Notes: generated from the letters alone by a model not told the origin. A stretch of DNA of 64,000 bases from Nocardia sp. XZ_19_385 (GCF_015355755.1 NZ_JACVEE010000002.1:2294001-2358000); one strand, 5' to 3'. Counted from the stretch's first letter, positions 27,701-39,712 are shown. A program made the numbers and translations.

Positions 27701-28671
27701 TCACCACCTTCGCCGCGGCGCTCAACGCCGGCCTGCGCAAAGCCTTGGAGGACGACCCGAAGGTCCTGCTGATGGGCGAGGACATCGGACGCCTCGGCGG
27801 GGTGTTCCGGGTCACCGATACCCTGCAGAAGGATTTCGGCAACAACCGGGTGGTGGACACGCCACTCGCCGAATCCGGCATCATCGGAACGGCTTTCGGG
27901 ATGGCCCTGCGCGGGTACCGGCCGGTGTGCGAGATCCAATTCGACGGATTCGTCTACCCGGCCTTCGACCAGATCGTTTCCCAGGTCGCCAAGATCCACT
28001 ACCGCACCAAGGGGAAAGTCAAGGCACCCTTGACGATTCGCATTCCGTTCGGTGGTGGAATCGGCTCGGTGGAACATCACTCCGAATCGCCGGAAGCGTA
28101 TTTCACGCACACCGCCGGACTGCGGGTGGTCGCGCCCAGCAACCCGGCCGACGCCTATCACCTTGTCCGCCAAGCGATAGCGCTCGACGACCCGGTGATC
28201 TTCTTCGAGCCGAAGCGCCGCTACTGGGACAAGGCGGACGTCGACTTCCATGTGGAACCGGAGCTGCCGATGGATCGGGCGCGGGTGTGCACCGCCGGCG
28301 CCGACGCCACCATCGTCGCCTACGGCGGCACCGTGGCCACCGCGCTCACCTCGGCGAAAATCGCTGCGGAGGAAGGGCATTCGCTGGAAGTGATCGACCT
28401 GCGTAGCCTCTCGCCGATCGATTTCGACACCATCGAGGAATCGGTCGCCAAGACCGGCCGGCTCATCGTGGTGCACGAAGCTCCGGTGTTCGGCGGCCTC
28501 GGCGCGGAGATCGCGGCCCGGATCACCGAGCGCTGCTTCTATCACCTGGAAGCTCCGGTGCTGCGCGTCGGCGGCTTCGACATCCCCTACCCCCCGGCTA
28601 AGCTCGAAAAACACCACCTGCCCGACCCCGACCGCATCCTCGCCGCGGTCGATCGATCGCTCGCCGCCTGA
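27697..28671 (+). CDS. bkdB: Branched-chain 2-oxoacid dehydrogenase E1 beta
   Basis: The 324-aa E1 beta chain, which completes the alpha2beta2 tetramer and orients the ThDP. LLMGEDIGRLGGVFRVTD, NRVVDTPLAESGIIGTAFG, EIQFDGFVYPAFDQ and GGGIGSVEHHSESPEAYF are family blocks. YPPAKLEKHHLPDPDRIL at the end resembles the E2-docking tail. ATG 27697 lies inside the E1 alpha stop. The open frame upstream is a shadow of bkdA. Confidence 0.95.
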   Translation: MITTFAAALNAGLRKALEDDPKVLLMGEDIGRLGGVFRVTDTLQKDFGNNRVVDTPLAESGIIGTAFGMALRGYRPVCEIQFDGFVYPAFDQIVSQVAKIHYRTKGKVKAPLTIRIPFGGGIGSVEHHSESPEAYFTHTAGLRVVAPSNPADAYHLVRQAIALDDPVIFFEPKRRYWDKADVDFHVEPELPMDRARVCTAGADATIVAYGGTVATALTSAKIAAEEGHSLEVIDLRSLSPIDFDTIEESVAKTGRLIVVHEAPVFGGLGAEIAARITERCFYHLEAPVLRVGGFDIPYPPAKLEKHHLPDPDRILAAVDRSLAA

Positions 28672-28683
28672 GAGGTGTCCTCT

Positions 28684-30003
28684 GTGCCCGACGATGTGCT
28701 GGAATTCCGGCTACCGGATCTCGGTGAAGGCCTCACCGACGCCGAATTACAGTCCTGGGCGGTGGCAGTCGGTGACACCGTCGAGCTGAACCAGACCATC
28801 GCCGAGGTGGAGACGGCCAAGGCGGTGGTGGCGTTGCCGTCCCCGTTCGCCGGTGTAGTCGTCGAGCTGCTGGCCGAGCCGGGGGAGACCGTCGAGGTCG
28901 GTGCGCCGCTCATCCGGGTGCGCAGTGATCAGGCGAAGCCCGCGGAGAACGGCGCGAGCGGCCGCACCTCGGTGCTGGTGGGATACGGGCCGGAGGGTGA
29001 AACGGTTTCGCGTCGGCGCAAGCGTGATCGCCCAGAAAATGCTGTCCCGGAACAGAACTCGGACGCACCGAGCGCCCGTGCCGCGGCCACCCCCGCCGCC
29101 CGAAAGCTCGCCAAGGAGCTCGGCATCGACCTCTGGTACGTCGCCGGTTCCGGCCCGGAGGGCGCGGTCACCGTCGAGGATGTGCGCAGCGCCGTACCGG
29201 TCACGCAACCACGAAAGTCCGCTGCCCACACCGAAGACGGCGCGCAGAGCTCCGACCCCCGCTCGGGCGGGCGGCAGCACGGCGGCCTCATCCGCCCACC
29301 GGACCGCGAGGAACGCACCCCGATCAGCGGCGTCCGCAAACGCACCGCGGCCGCCATGGTGGCCAGTGCCCGCACCATCCCGCAGGCCAGCACCTTCGTC
29401 ACCTTTGACTGCACCGCGTCGATGGAACTGCTCGACCATCTGCGCACCACAAAAGCCTTCAACGGCCTGACCTTGACCCCGCTCACCCTGGTCGCCAAAG
29501 CCGTCCTGGTAGCGATCACGGACTTCCCCGCCATCAACGCCGCCTGGGATGAAGCCAACCAGCTCATCATCACCAAGCACTACGTGAATCTGGGCATCGC
29601 CGTCGCCACCGACCGCGGCCTGCTGGTCCCCAACCTCAAAGACGCCGATTCGGCCAGCCTGCGCGACCTCGCCAAGGAACTCGCCTGGCTCGCCGACACC
29701 GCCCGCTCCGGCAACGCCACCCCCGTCGACCTGCGCGGCGGCACCTTCACCATCACCAACGTCGGCGTCTTCGGCGTAGACATCGGCGTCCCCCTGGTCA
29801 ACCCCGGCGAGGCCGCCATCCTCTGCCTCGGCTCGATCGCCAAGCGCCCCTGGGTCTTCCGCGACGAACTGGCCATCCGCTCGATAACCACCCTCGGCCT
29901 CAGCTTCGACCACCGTATGGTCGACGGCGAACTCGCCGCCCGCTTCCTGGCCACCGTCGCCGGCCTCCTGGAAGATCCTCTGACCCTGCTCAGCCGCAGC
30001 TGA
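28684..30003 (+). CDS. bkdC: Branched-chain 2-oxoacid dehydrogenase E2 (lipoyl acyltransferase)
   Basis: The 439-aa core of the complex. It has one lipoyl domain (residues about 4-80) with the lipoyl Lys in VETAKAVVALP. A charged, Pro/Ala-rich linker leads to a peripheral-subunit-binding domain (ARKLAKELGIDLWYVAG, about 130-165), and a second linker to the catalytic domain with LSFDHRMVDGELAARFL holding the His/Asp pair. I prefer GTG 28684 because AGAGG lies at proper spacing; GTG 28675 would add three residues. E3 is not encoded here, so a lipoamide dehydrogenase from elsewhere must serve. Confidence 0.95.
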   Translation: MPDDVLEFRLPDLGEGLTDAELQSWAVAVGDTVELNQTIAEVETAKAVVALPSPFAGVVVELLAEPGETVEVGAPLIRVRSDQAKPAENGASGRTSVLVGYGPEGETVSRRRKRDRPENAVPEQNSDAPSARAAATPAARKLAKELGIDLWYVAGSGPEGAVTVEDVRSAVPVTQPRKSAAHTEDGAQSSDPRSGGRQHGGLIRPPDREERTPISGVRKRTAAAMVASARTIPQASTFVTFDCTASMELLDHLRTTKAFNGLTLTPLTLVAKAVLVAITDFPAINAAWDEANQLIITKHYVNLGIAVATDRGLLVPNLKDADSASLRDLAKELAWLADTARSGNATPVDLRGGTFTITNVGVFGVDIGVPLVNPGEAAILCLGSIAKRPWVFRDELAIRSITTLGLSFDHRMVDGELAARFLATVAGLLEDPLTLLSRS

Positions 30004-30017
30004 CCTCTGGGATTTGG

Positions 30018-30056
30018 ACTACTTGCACACCCAGTGCGGCTGGGTGTGCAAGTAGT
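30018..30056. terminator. Perfect 16-bp hairpin behind bkdC
   Basis: ACTACTTGCACACCCA pairs with TGGGTGTGCAAGTAGT around a 7-nt loop, beginning 14 bp after the bkdC stop. There is no T-run. It is most likely the transcription terminator of the bkd operon; mRNA stability is an alternative. Confidence 0.65.
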
Positions 30057-30154
30057 ACTCACAGTGTGCGGGTTCGGGCTGAGATATACCGGGACTTCAC
30101 GTACGGGAAACATGATGTGCGCTGGGCGTAACGCGTGGCGGATAACTCTTGTAC

Positions 30155-31534
30155 ATGGCAGTAGCAGCGCATCCCGTGGATACCCGGTTGCCGTTCGGGC
30201 AGCAGTTGGCGTTCGGTATCCAGCACGTTTTGATCATGTACACCGGGTGCATCACGGTGCCGCTGGTGTTCGGGGCGGCCGCGGGGCTGGACCGGGCGAC
30301 GGTGGGGCTGTTGATCAGCGCCGACCTGCTGGTGGCCGGGATCATCACCGTTATCCAGAGTTTGGGGGTGGGCAAGCTCGCGGGGGCACGGCTGCCGATC
30401 ATCTGCGGGGCGACGTTCGTCGGGTTGAATCCGATGATCCTGATCGCCAAGGAGTATGGGCTGGAAGCGGTCTATGGATCGATGCTGGTGGGTGGTGTGG
30501 TCGGTGTCGCGCTGGCCTATCCGTTCGCGAAGGTGGTGCGGTTCTTTCCGCCGCTGGTCACCGGGACCGTGCTCACCGTGGTCGGTGTGTCGCTGATCGG
30601 AGTGGCCGGGGGGCTGATCATCGGCACGAACCCGAAGGCGCCGGCCTTCGCTTCGCCGTCGCATATCGGATTGGCCGCCGTGGTCGTGCTGATCGCGGTC
30701 GGGTTCATCTGCGTCGGGCGTGGCGTGTGGTCGCAGCTCGGGGTGCTGATCGCGCTGGCAGTCGGCATTGTCATCGCCATCCCGATGGGGCTGGTCAGCG
30801 CCGAGGGTATCGGGCAGACCGCGTGGGTGGGGCTGCCGCAGCCGTTCCATTTCGGGTCCCCGGAGTTCCCGGTGACCGCGGTGGTGGCGATGAGCATCGT
30901 CATGGCGGTGGTGTTCGCAGAGTCCACGGCCAGCATGCTGGCGCTCAGCGAGATCACCGGAAAGCCCGTCAGCAAGGGCGATTTGGCGCGCGGCCTGGTG
31001 GGTGACGGTTTGTCCGGCGTGCTCGGCGGCATCTTCACCGCCTTCGTCGACACCATCTTCAATCAGAACGTCGGCTCGGTCGCCGCCACCCGCGTCTTCA
31101 GTCGCTATGTGACCGCCGTCAGCGGCGTGATCCTGATCGTGCTCGGCGTAGTGCCGCGCATCGGTGCGGTCGTGGCGGCGGTACCGAAGCCGGTGGTCGG
31201 CGGCGTCGGCCTGGTGCTGTTCGCGACCGTCACCGTCGTGGGCGTCCAAACACTGCTGCGCGCAGACCTTTCCGATCGCATCAACGCCACCATCGTCGCC
31301 GCCGCGGTGGGTGTCGGCCTGCTCCCGGAAATGGCGGGGGACATGTTCACCAAGTTTCCGTCCTCCGCCCAAATTCTCCTGACCAGCGGCGTAACCCTGG
31401 GTGCGGGAACAGCTTTCGTGCTCAACCTGCTCTTCAATCACACGAAACTCGGTGCCTTGGCGCGCGGCGAAACCCCGCCCGCCCCAGTCCCCGCGACCGA
31501 ACCAACAGGTTCGGAGGTCAAGCCCGGGGTTTGA
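30155..31534 (+). CDS. NCS2-family uracil/xanthine-type permease
   Basis: A 459-aa permease with 12-14 membrane helices of the nucleobase:cation symporter-2 family. FGIQHVLIMYTGCITVPLV contains the family QH motif in helix 1. VVFAESTASMLALSEITGK and FNQNVGSVAATRVFSRY are the conserved substrate-binding helices. It would import uracil, xanthine or urate with protons; which one cannot be read reliably. I use ATG 30155; TTG 30149 would add two residues. No clear ribosome binding site is present. It converges on BenE. Confidence 0.9.
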   Translation: MAVAAHPVDTRLPFGQQLAFGIQHVLIMYTGCITVPLVFGAAAGLDRATVGLLISADLLVAGIITVIQSLGVGKLAGARLPIICGATFVGLNPMILIAKEYGLEAVYGSMLVGGVVGVALAYPFAKVVRFFPPLVTGTVLTVVGVSLIGVAGGLIIGTNPKAPAFASPSHIGLAAVVVLIAVGFICVGRGVWSQLGVLIALAVGIVIAIPMGLVSAEGIGQTAWVGLPQPFHFGSPEFPVTAVVAMSIVMAVVFAESTASMLALSEITGKPVSKGDLARGLVGDGLSGVLGGIFTAFVDTIFNQNVGSVAATRVFSRYVTAVSGVILIVLGVVPRIGAVVAAVPKPVVGGVGLVLFATVTVVGVQTLLRADLSDRINATIVAAAVGVGLLPEMAGDMFTKFPSSAQILLTSGVTLGAGTAFVLNLLFNHTKLGALARGETPPAPVPATEPTGSEVKPGV

Positions 31535-32726
31535 TGACCTGCCGGACGACCAGTCCGGCGAGTAGTGCCCAGAATGCCGCGCCGATGTTGAGGAAGCCGA
31601 CACCGGAGGCCGCGATCAGAAAGGTGACGATCCCGGCTTCGCGGTGTTGTTCGGAGCGGAGCGCCCCGGCGAGAGCGGCGGCCAGCGTGCCCAGAAGAGC
31701 GAGGCCCGCAACGGTTTCCAAGGTTCCCTTGGGTGCGGCGGCGACTACCGCGACCAGGGCGGCCGAGCTCAGCGCGAGCAGCAGATACATCCCGCCCGCG
31801 GTGTAGGCCGCGATCCAACGGCGCTTCGGGTCGGGATGGGCGGCCGGTGCGGCGGACAGCGCAGCGCTGATGGCGGCGAGGTTGATGGCATGTCCGCCCG
31901 CCGGCGCACCGAGCACGGTACCGATCCCGGTCACCGTCATGGCTGCCCGCCACGGCACCTGATAGTCGAACGACTTCATCACCGCGGTCCCCGGAATGTT
32001 CTGCGACGCCATGGTGACGATGTACAGCGGGATCGCCACCCCGACCATCGCCTGCCAATTCCACTGCGGCAGCGTCAATTCCACCGTCGGCGCGAGCGCG
32101 GAGACATCCAGATGCCGATGCTCGACCACGATGCTGATCCCGGCCCCGACGGCCGCGGTGACGAACGCCGCGAGCACCGCCCACCGCTTCGCATACCGCT
32201 GCAACACCAGCCAGACCAGAATCACCGGCACCACCACCGCCGGACTCACCCGAATCGCCTGCACCGGCGCCAAACACAGCGGCAGCAGCACCCCGGCCAG
32301 CATCGCCTGCGCGATCTCCACCGGAATCGAGGCCACCAACTTCCCGAGCCGCTGCCACCACCCGGTGACCACGATCAACACCCCGGTCAGCGCGAACGCT
32401 CCCACCGCCGCGGCCCAACCTCCCGCCACCGCACCGGTACTCGCGAGCAGCGCCGCCCCCGGCGTCGACCAGGCCAGAGTTATCGGCATCCGATACCGAT
32501 AACTCAGCAGAAGCATCCCGACCGCCTGCGTCAGGCACAACGCGAGCAGCCCCGACGCCGCCTGCGCCGAACTGGCCCCCACCGCCGTCAACCCGGCCAG
32601 CACCACCGCGAAGGAACTGGTGAACCCCACCAGCGCGGTAACCACCCCGGCCCCGATCGGCTGCCCAACCCCCACTCCGGCGTCGGGCTGGACAACCGTT
32701 TCGGACGGAGCGGAAACCTCGGACAT
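31518..32726 (-). CDS. BenE-type benzoate/H+ symporter family transporter
   Basis: A 402-aa membrane protein with about 12 helices. GFTSSFAVVLAGLTAVGASSAQAASG and YRYRMPITLAWSTPGAALLA are BenE signatures, as is MASQNIPGTAVMKSF with APAGGHAINLAAISAAL. BenE proteins take up benzoate, but no benzoate catabolic gene is nearby, so the substrate may differ. The start is ATG 32726. The two unrelated transporters overlap by 17 bp at their 3' ends. Confidence 0.9.
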   Translation of the reverse strand: MSEVSAPSETVVQPDAGVGVGQPIGAGVVTALVGFTSSFAVVLAGLTAVGASSAQAASGLLALCLTQAVGMLLLSYRYRMPITLAWSTPGAALLASTGAVAGGWAAAVGAFALTGVLIVVTGWWQRLGKLVASIPVEIAQAMLAGVLLPLCLAPVQAIRVSPAVVVPVILVWLVLQRYAKRWAVLAAFVTAAVGAGISIVVEHRHLDVSALAPTVELTLPQWNWQAMVGVAIPLYIVTMASQNIPGTAVMKSFDYQVPWRAAMTVTGIGTVLGAPAGGHAINLAAISAALSAAPAAHPDPKRRWIAAYTAGGMYLLLALSSAALVAVVAAAPKGTLETVAGLALLGTLAAALAGALRSEQHREAGIVTFLIAASGVGFLNIGAAFWALLAGLVVRQVIKPRA

Positions 32727-32817
32727 TGCCCGTATCCTGCCCGCGCCGCAGCCCGGTGTCCCCGTCCAGTCCCCCGAAACTGGCCTGAAATAACCAGGCC
32801 AGCCCATGCCGGCGAAA

Positions 32818-33099
32818 TCAGGTCCGGCGCAGGAAAGCCAACGGGTAGCACCACTCGCCGAGCTCGCGGTTGACCACGCTGACCAGCTGCCACCCCTGGG
32901 TTTCGAGGAACTCGATGCCGTTGGTGAGATGGATGATCGGCTCCAGTAACGCTCGCTCGACCTGCTTGGGGCCGAAGGCCGCGGTGACGGTTTGCCGGAC
33001 ATTGATCACCAGGATGCGACGCGGATACGACCGCAGGTCGACCACTCCATTCAGCACATCGAAGACGTCGAAAACGGGTCCAGCCGCAGGAGCATTCAC
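32818..33099 (-). CDS. Hypothetical 93-aa protein
   Basis: I do not recognise this protein. It reads from GTG 33099 (VNAPAAGPVFDVFDVLNG) and has RRILVINVRQTVTAAF and GWQLVSVVNRELGEWCYPLAFLR, a pattern of short strands and helices like a DUF4177-type small domain (GWQLVSVV near the C-terminus). It is soluble, with no signal peptide. It lies between BenE and a rhodanese gene. The frame is open further upstream, but that part is arginine-rich and lacks coding character. Confidence 0.65.
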   Translation of the reverse strand: MNAPAAGPVFDVFDVLNGVVDLRSYPRRILVINVRQTVTAAFGPKQVERALLEPIIHLTNGIEFLETQGWQLVSVVNRELGEWCYPLAFLRRT

Positions 33100-33251
33100 G
33101 CCCCGAATCCTGCCGCAGCTGCCGCCGATCCGCACATGATGTGCCCGGGCCGCTTCTCGGATCCACCGTGATCGCCCGTGACCCCGCGCCGGGGCCGTAG
33201 CATCGGGTCGTAGCAGTTGCGGTATCGCGGACTTCGACACGAGGAGCTGGG

Positions 33252-34073
33252 TTGGGCGCCGTACTGATTTCGCCGGTGGAGCTTCGAGAAGCGTTGGCGG
33301 ACAAGCGGGTTCGGTTATTGGACGTGCGCTGGGCGCTGGGTGATCCGGATGGTCCGCAGCACTACCTCGACGGTCATATCCCGGGCGCGGTCTTCGTCGA
33401 TCTGGAAACCGAACTGGCCGCACCGGCTTCGCCCGCGCGCGGCCGGCACCCGCTGCCCGAGCTCACGCAGCTGGAGAAATGCGCACGTAGCTGGGGCATC
33501 CGCAATGGTGACGCGGTCGTCGTCTACGACGCGACCGGCGGCATGGCGGCGGCCCGCGCCTGGTGGCTGCTGCGCTGGGCGGGCATCGCCGACGTGCGCA
33601 TTCTCGACGGCGGCCTGCCCGGCTGGGAGCAGTCGGGCGGCGAACTCGCGACGGGCACCGAGCCGGATCCGGAACCCGGTGATGTCGGCTTGAGTCCGGG
33701 TCACATGTCGGTCGTCGACGCCGACACGATCGCGAACTGGGACGGCCTGCTCCTGGACGCGCGCGCCGGCGAGCGCTACCGCGGCGAGGTGGAGCCGGTC
33801 GACCCGCGCGCGGGCCACGTCCCCGGCGCGGTCAGTGCCCCGACCGCCGAAAACCTGGACGGCGAGGGACGTTTCCGCACTACTGACCAGTTGCTGGAGC
33901 GCTTCACCAGTCTCGGGACGGGTCCGGTCGCGGTCTACTGCGGCTCCGGCGTCACCGCCGCCCATCAGATCGCGGCTCTCGCGGCGGCGGGTATCGACGC
34001 GGCCCTCTACCCGGGCTCCTGGTCCCAATGGTCCAACGACCCGAAACGCCCCGTCGCCGTCGGCGCCGAATAA
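33252..34073 (+). CDS. Thiosulfate/3-mercaptopyruvate sulfurtransferase
   Basis: A 273-aa tandem rhodanese. The N-terminal inactive domain has LLDVRWALGDPDG and YLDGHIPGAVFVD. The C-terminal active domain carries YCGSGVTAAHQIAAL with the catalytic Cys near residue 230. The CGSGVTA loop is typical of SseA-like 3-mercaptopyruvate sulfurtransferases. The start is TTG 33252, with GAGGAG 5 bp upstream; no ATG or GTG lies near the conserved N-terminus. It transfers sulfane sulfur to thiols or cyanide. Confidence 0.9.
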   Translation: MGAVLISPVELREALADKRVRLLDVRWALGDPDGPQHYLDGHIPGAVFVDLETELAAPASPARGRHPLPELTQLEKCARSWGIRNGDAVVVYDATGGMAAARAWWLLRWAGIADVRILDGGLPGWEQSGGELATGTEPDPEPGDVGLSPGHMSVVDADTIANWDGLLLDARAGERYRGEVEPVDPRAGHVPGAVSAPTAENLDGEGRFRTTDQLLERFTSLGTGPVAVYCGSGVTAAHQIAALAAAGIDAALYPGSWSQWSNDPKRPVAVGAE

Positions 34074-34080
34074 CCGCGGA

Positions 34081-34812
34081 TTACGGGCAGGTGCGAGCGA
34101 TTCCGGTCAGGGCCGCATTGTCGGCGGCCGTGATCGGCAGGTCGTACCGCACCGCGACCGTCAAATACTTGCCCGCGTAGAAGCAGTGATTGGCCCGAGC
34201 GGGCGGCAGCCACTCCGAGGGAGTGCTGTCGCCCTTGGACTGATTGGTGCCCGCGTCGGTTGCCAGCAGGTTGACGTCGACGTCGTTGGCGAACACCACG
34301 CGCCGTTCCGGCGGCCACATCGCCGCCCCCATATCCCAGGCGGCGGCCAGTGCGTAGACATGGTCGATCTGGACGTCCCGCGCGCCTTCCTTGCTGAAGC
34401 TGATGCGCCGTCCGGTGTACGGATCGTCAAGGGCGCCTGACACCACAACGCAATCTCGCGTGCCTGGCCGGAACGCCACCTCCGCGAGCTGTAGCGCCAG
34501 CACGTTGTTGCGGGTGTCGCACCCGTCGTGGCCGCCGGGGCCGTCGTAATCGTCGGTCCACGATTCCCCGAAAACGCAGGCCTGCCCCGTTTTACAACCC
34601 CGCTGGTAACCGCCGGGGTGTGGCCGTTGCGCGATCACCCGCACCGAGGCGAGCAGCTGCTCGACCTGTGCCCGGGTGGGACTGCCGGGTGCGGGCGCGA
34701 CCGGGGCGCCGTCGAGTTCGGCGCAGCCCACCGCGGCGAGCACCAGCGCCACCACCAGCGACCCTCGAATGCCTGTGCGCACGGACCCAGTTGTACTCAT
34801 AGGCACTGACAT
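34081..34812 (-). CDS. Secreted HNH-nuclease-like lipoprotein (DUF1524 type)
   Basis: A 243-aa exported protein. The N-terminus has a short basic region, a hydrophobic core and a lipobox-like ALVLAAVGCAEL with the lipidated Cys near residue 30. The mature part carries an HNH-type core: VQIDHVYALAAAWDMGA and NLLATDAGTNQSKGDSTPSEWLP, the arrangement of DUF1524/GmrSD C-terminal nuclease domains. Such secreted proteins may degrade extracellular DNA for nutrients. ATG 34812 or ATG 34800 could be the start. Six Cys outside the lipobox may form disulfides. Confidence 0.82.
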   Translation of the reverse strand: MSVPMSTTGSVRTGIRGSLVVALVLAAVGCAELDGAPVAPAPGSPTRAQVEQLLASVRVIAQRPHPGGYQRGCKTGQACVFGESWTDDYDGPGGHDGCDTRNNVLALQLAEVAFRPGTRDCVVVSGALDDPYTGRRISFSKEGARDVQIDHVYALAAAWDMGAAMWPPERRVVFANDVDVNLLATDAGTNQSKGDSTPSEWLPPARANHCFYAGKYLTVAVRYDLPITAADNAALTGIARTCP

Positions 34813-34839
34813 TCAGAGCAACCCAGCTGTGCGAACCGA

Positions 34840-35202
34840 TTACAGCCAGGCCCTGGTCAGCAGTTCGTCCTCGGCTACCTCGACCGCCCGCGGCGGGAAT
34901 CGGGTGGCCTGGATGGTGTGGTGCCGGGATCCGTCGTGCCCGATCACCCACGAGCCGCCGCGTTCCTGGCATTCGGCGATCTTCGCGAATGTCGTGAGCA
35001 GGAACGTGATGGCGTCGCCCGGCGTCGGTGTGCGGGCCAGACGCTGGGATTCACCGGGGCGGGACAGATCCAGCCAGACACCGGACTGCCCGTCCAGGCG
35101 CATGCCGACGATTTTTCCGGCATCGACGAAGGTGAATTTGCGCCGCTCCCACGGAGTTGTCGGCGTGAAGCTCTGCTCGAGAACTTGGAGCAGAATCGTC
35201 AT
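34840..35202 (-). CDS. Hypothetical 120-aa protein
   Basis: I do not recognise this protein. It is a soluble 120-aa protein without signal peptide: TILLQVLEQSFTPTTPWERR at the start, then a strand-rich part (KFTFVDAGKIVGMRLDGQSG), LARTPTPGDAITFLLTTFAKIAECQERGGSW and TRFPPRAVEVAEDELLTRAWL. The codon pattern supports a real gene. It lies upstream of the HNH lipoprotein on the same strand, 27 bp away, so they may be co-transcribed. Confidence 0.7.
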   Translation of the reverse strand: MTILLQVLEQSFTPTTPWERRKFTFVDAGKIVGMRLDGQSGVWLDLSRPGESQRLARTPTPGDAITFLLTTFAKIAECQERGGSWVIGHDGSRHHTIQATRFPPRAVEVAEDELLTRAWL

Positions 35203-35371
35203 GCTGCTGCCCTGCCTTTCTTGAGGCTGGGGGAATTACCGCGAGTTTGCGGTTCTGATGCTATGACCAGCGGATATTCAATTATGGGCTGCCTGGACCG
35301 AGAAATCCAGAGTCCCGGAAATTCCCTGACGCGGGCTGGATGCTGTCGGTGCCACCTGATTGGATGAGCGG

Positions 35372-38154
<2,783 letters not shown>

Positions 38155-38158
<4 letters not shown>

Positions 38159-38922
38159 GCCCGGCGGAGGATTTCAGCAAGTATGGCAAGCGCCTCCCCG
38201 TCCGGGGCGGTGTCGAAGCCCGCAGCCGCCGTGGCGGTTTCGGCCGCACCTGGTGGGGCAAAGCCCTGATCGAATCCGTGGAGGCCATGGCCGAACCGGG
38301 CCGGCTGGCCCGAGGCCGCACCTACGCCCGCTCCGGCCAGGTGGTCAGCTACCGCATCGAACCGGGCGCGGTGACCGCGGAAGTGCAAGGCAGCCAGCCA
38401 CGTCCGTTCACCGCGGTGTTCACCGTCCGCGCGTTGCGCGATGAGGAGCTGGAAATGCTGATCGACACCATCCGCACCGCGCCGGGCATGCTCGCCGACA
38501 TCGCCGGCGGCGCGCTGCCCACCGGTCTGGGCCCGCTGCTGCTGCCGACCACCGCCGCCGACCTGGATTTCGAATGCACCTGCCCGGATCCGGGCTGGCC
38601 GTGTAAACACGTGGCCGCGGTCTGCTATCTGCTGGCCGAACGCCTCGACGAGCGCCCCCGCGAGATCCTGACCCTGCGCGGCCTTGACCTGGACACCCTG
38701 ATCGCCGGGATCGAGCGCGACCCGCAACCGGTCGAATCCGCCGACCCCTACGGCGACAACGCGGTGCTACCCGATCTGCCGAAACTCGAATTCCGTTCCG
38801 CGCTCGATGATCTCGACCCCACGCTGCTTCGCCGCGCCATGCGCATGAGCTGCGAGGACGAACCGGCCGCCGCGGCGGGCCTGCGCGAACTGCGCGACCT
38901 TTACGCCCTGCTGGATCGCTGA
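38155..38922 (+). CDS. SWIM zinc-finger protein, HelZ partner
   Basis: A 255-aa protein. Residues 1-60 hold basic GFGRTWWGKALIESVEAM. The SWIM finger (CxC then CxH) is FECTCPDPGWPCKHVAAVCY near residues 139-158. The rest is helical (EPAAAAGLRELRDLYALL at the end). SWIM fingers bind DNA or protein partners. Pairing with an SNF2 ATPase in one operon is conserved in actinobacteria and bacilli, and the 4-bp overlap shows strong translational coupling. Together they may form a two-subunit remodeler; the target is unknown. Confidence 0.9.
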
Positions 38923-38928
38923 CCCAGC

Positions 38929-39006
38929 CATCCCCGGGACGCCAGGCCCGCGCATCCGGTGTCTGCGGATCCCGATGCGGGCAGTGGACCTGGCGTCCGT
39001 GGGATG
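38929..39006. repeat. Long inverted repeat in the SWIM-downstream gap
   Basis: The arms CATCCCCGGGACGCCAGG (38929-38946) and CCTGGCGTCCGTGGGATG (38989-39006) pair at 16 of 18 positions. Inside is a second hairpin (CGCATC with GATGCG). It begins 6 bp after the SWIM stop and probably ends the helZ transcript, but a structured RNA is possible. Confidence 0.6.
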
Positions 39007-39238
39007 GCGGATGCACTCACCGGGGCAAGTGATTGCTCGCCAGGCACCCGGAGCCGAGGCCGACTACGCTTCCCGGGCTTTGTCTGGCTGGATCCCTGCC
39101 CGGTGCGATGTGGGCCGGGACTTCCCGACGCCGGGTGCCATGTCTCAGTGTGCGCCGTGGGCTCGGCCGGGGAACTGCCCGTTTACTGTCCATTCGCTGC
39201 CCTTGCGCTGGCCCTTTCGAGCGACCTGCGAGCAATCG
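39007..39238. other. Gap without recognised gene
   Basis: Together with the inverted repeat this forms a 316-bp gap between convergent genes. Several overlapping frames are open, but none has a ribosome binding site or a credible protein. I see no further structure. Confidence 0.5.
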
Positions 39239-39712
39239 CTACGAGACCTTGGCGCGCGGCCCGGCGACCAGCACCGCAGCGAAACATGCCGTGGCCAGGC
39301 CCGATACCGCGATCGGCAGTTCGGGGAAGTACAGCCATGCGATCCAGAAGGTGCCCGCGGCGGTCGCGGTGCACACCGCGGTGAACAGTGACCAGCGCTC
39401 GAGCAACTCCGGGGCACGCCGGGCGGCGACCACTGCGAGCACGCCGAAAAGCAGTGCGAACAGGCCCATTCCCACGCTGTAGCCGGTATTGAGATCGAAC
39501 ACGGTGACCTCCCGCCCGCCTTCGAACATCGGCGAGGCGGTGTTCCTGGACAGTTCGTTGACGACTTCCTCGCTGGCTGTGTCCTGGGGATTGAACGCGT
39601 GCACCACCAGCAGATGCGCCAGCCCGATGAAGCCCAGCAACCCGGCGCCCACGGTGTGGACGGGCCCGGCCCAGGCGATTGTGCGGTGGGTAGTGGATGT
39701 CATCGCGGTCAT
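39239..39712 (-). CDS. Four-helix membrane protein of unknown function
   Basis: A 157-aa protein with four predicted membrane segments (around residues 20-39, 73-94, 108-127 and 131-151). The first helix ends GFIGLAHLLVVHAF. A short exported loop (NELSRNTASPMFEGGREVTV) follows. GGAGGT lies 4 bp before ATG 39712; a second ATG at 39703 is possible. It is divergent from a TetR regulator and so is that regulator's likely target. Function is unknown. Confidence 0.75.
   Translation of the reverse strand: MTAMTSTTHRTIAWAGPVHTVGAGLLGFIGLAHLLVVHAFNPQDTASEEVVNELSRNTASPMFEGGREVTVFDLNTGYSVGMGLFALLFGVLAVVAARRAPELLERWSLFTAVCTATAAGTFWIAWLYFPELPIAVSGLATACFAAVLVAGPRAKVS

Noticed and set aside
38959..39482. 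Plus-strand open frames in and after the long inverted repeat
   Set aside because: They overlap the structured repeat and the convergent membrane gene; no start signal and no coding character.
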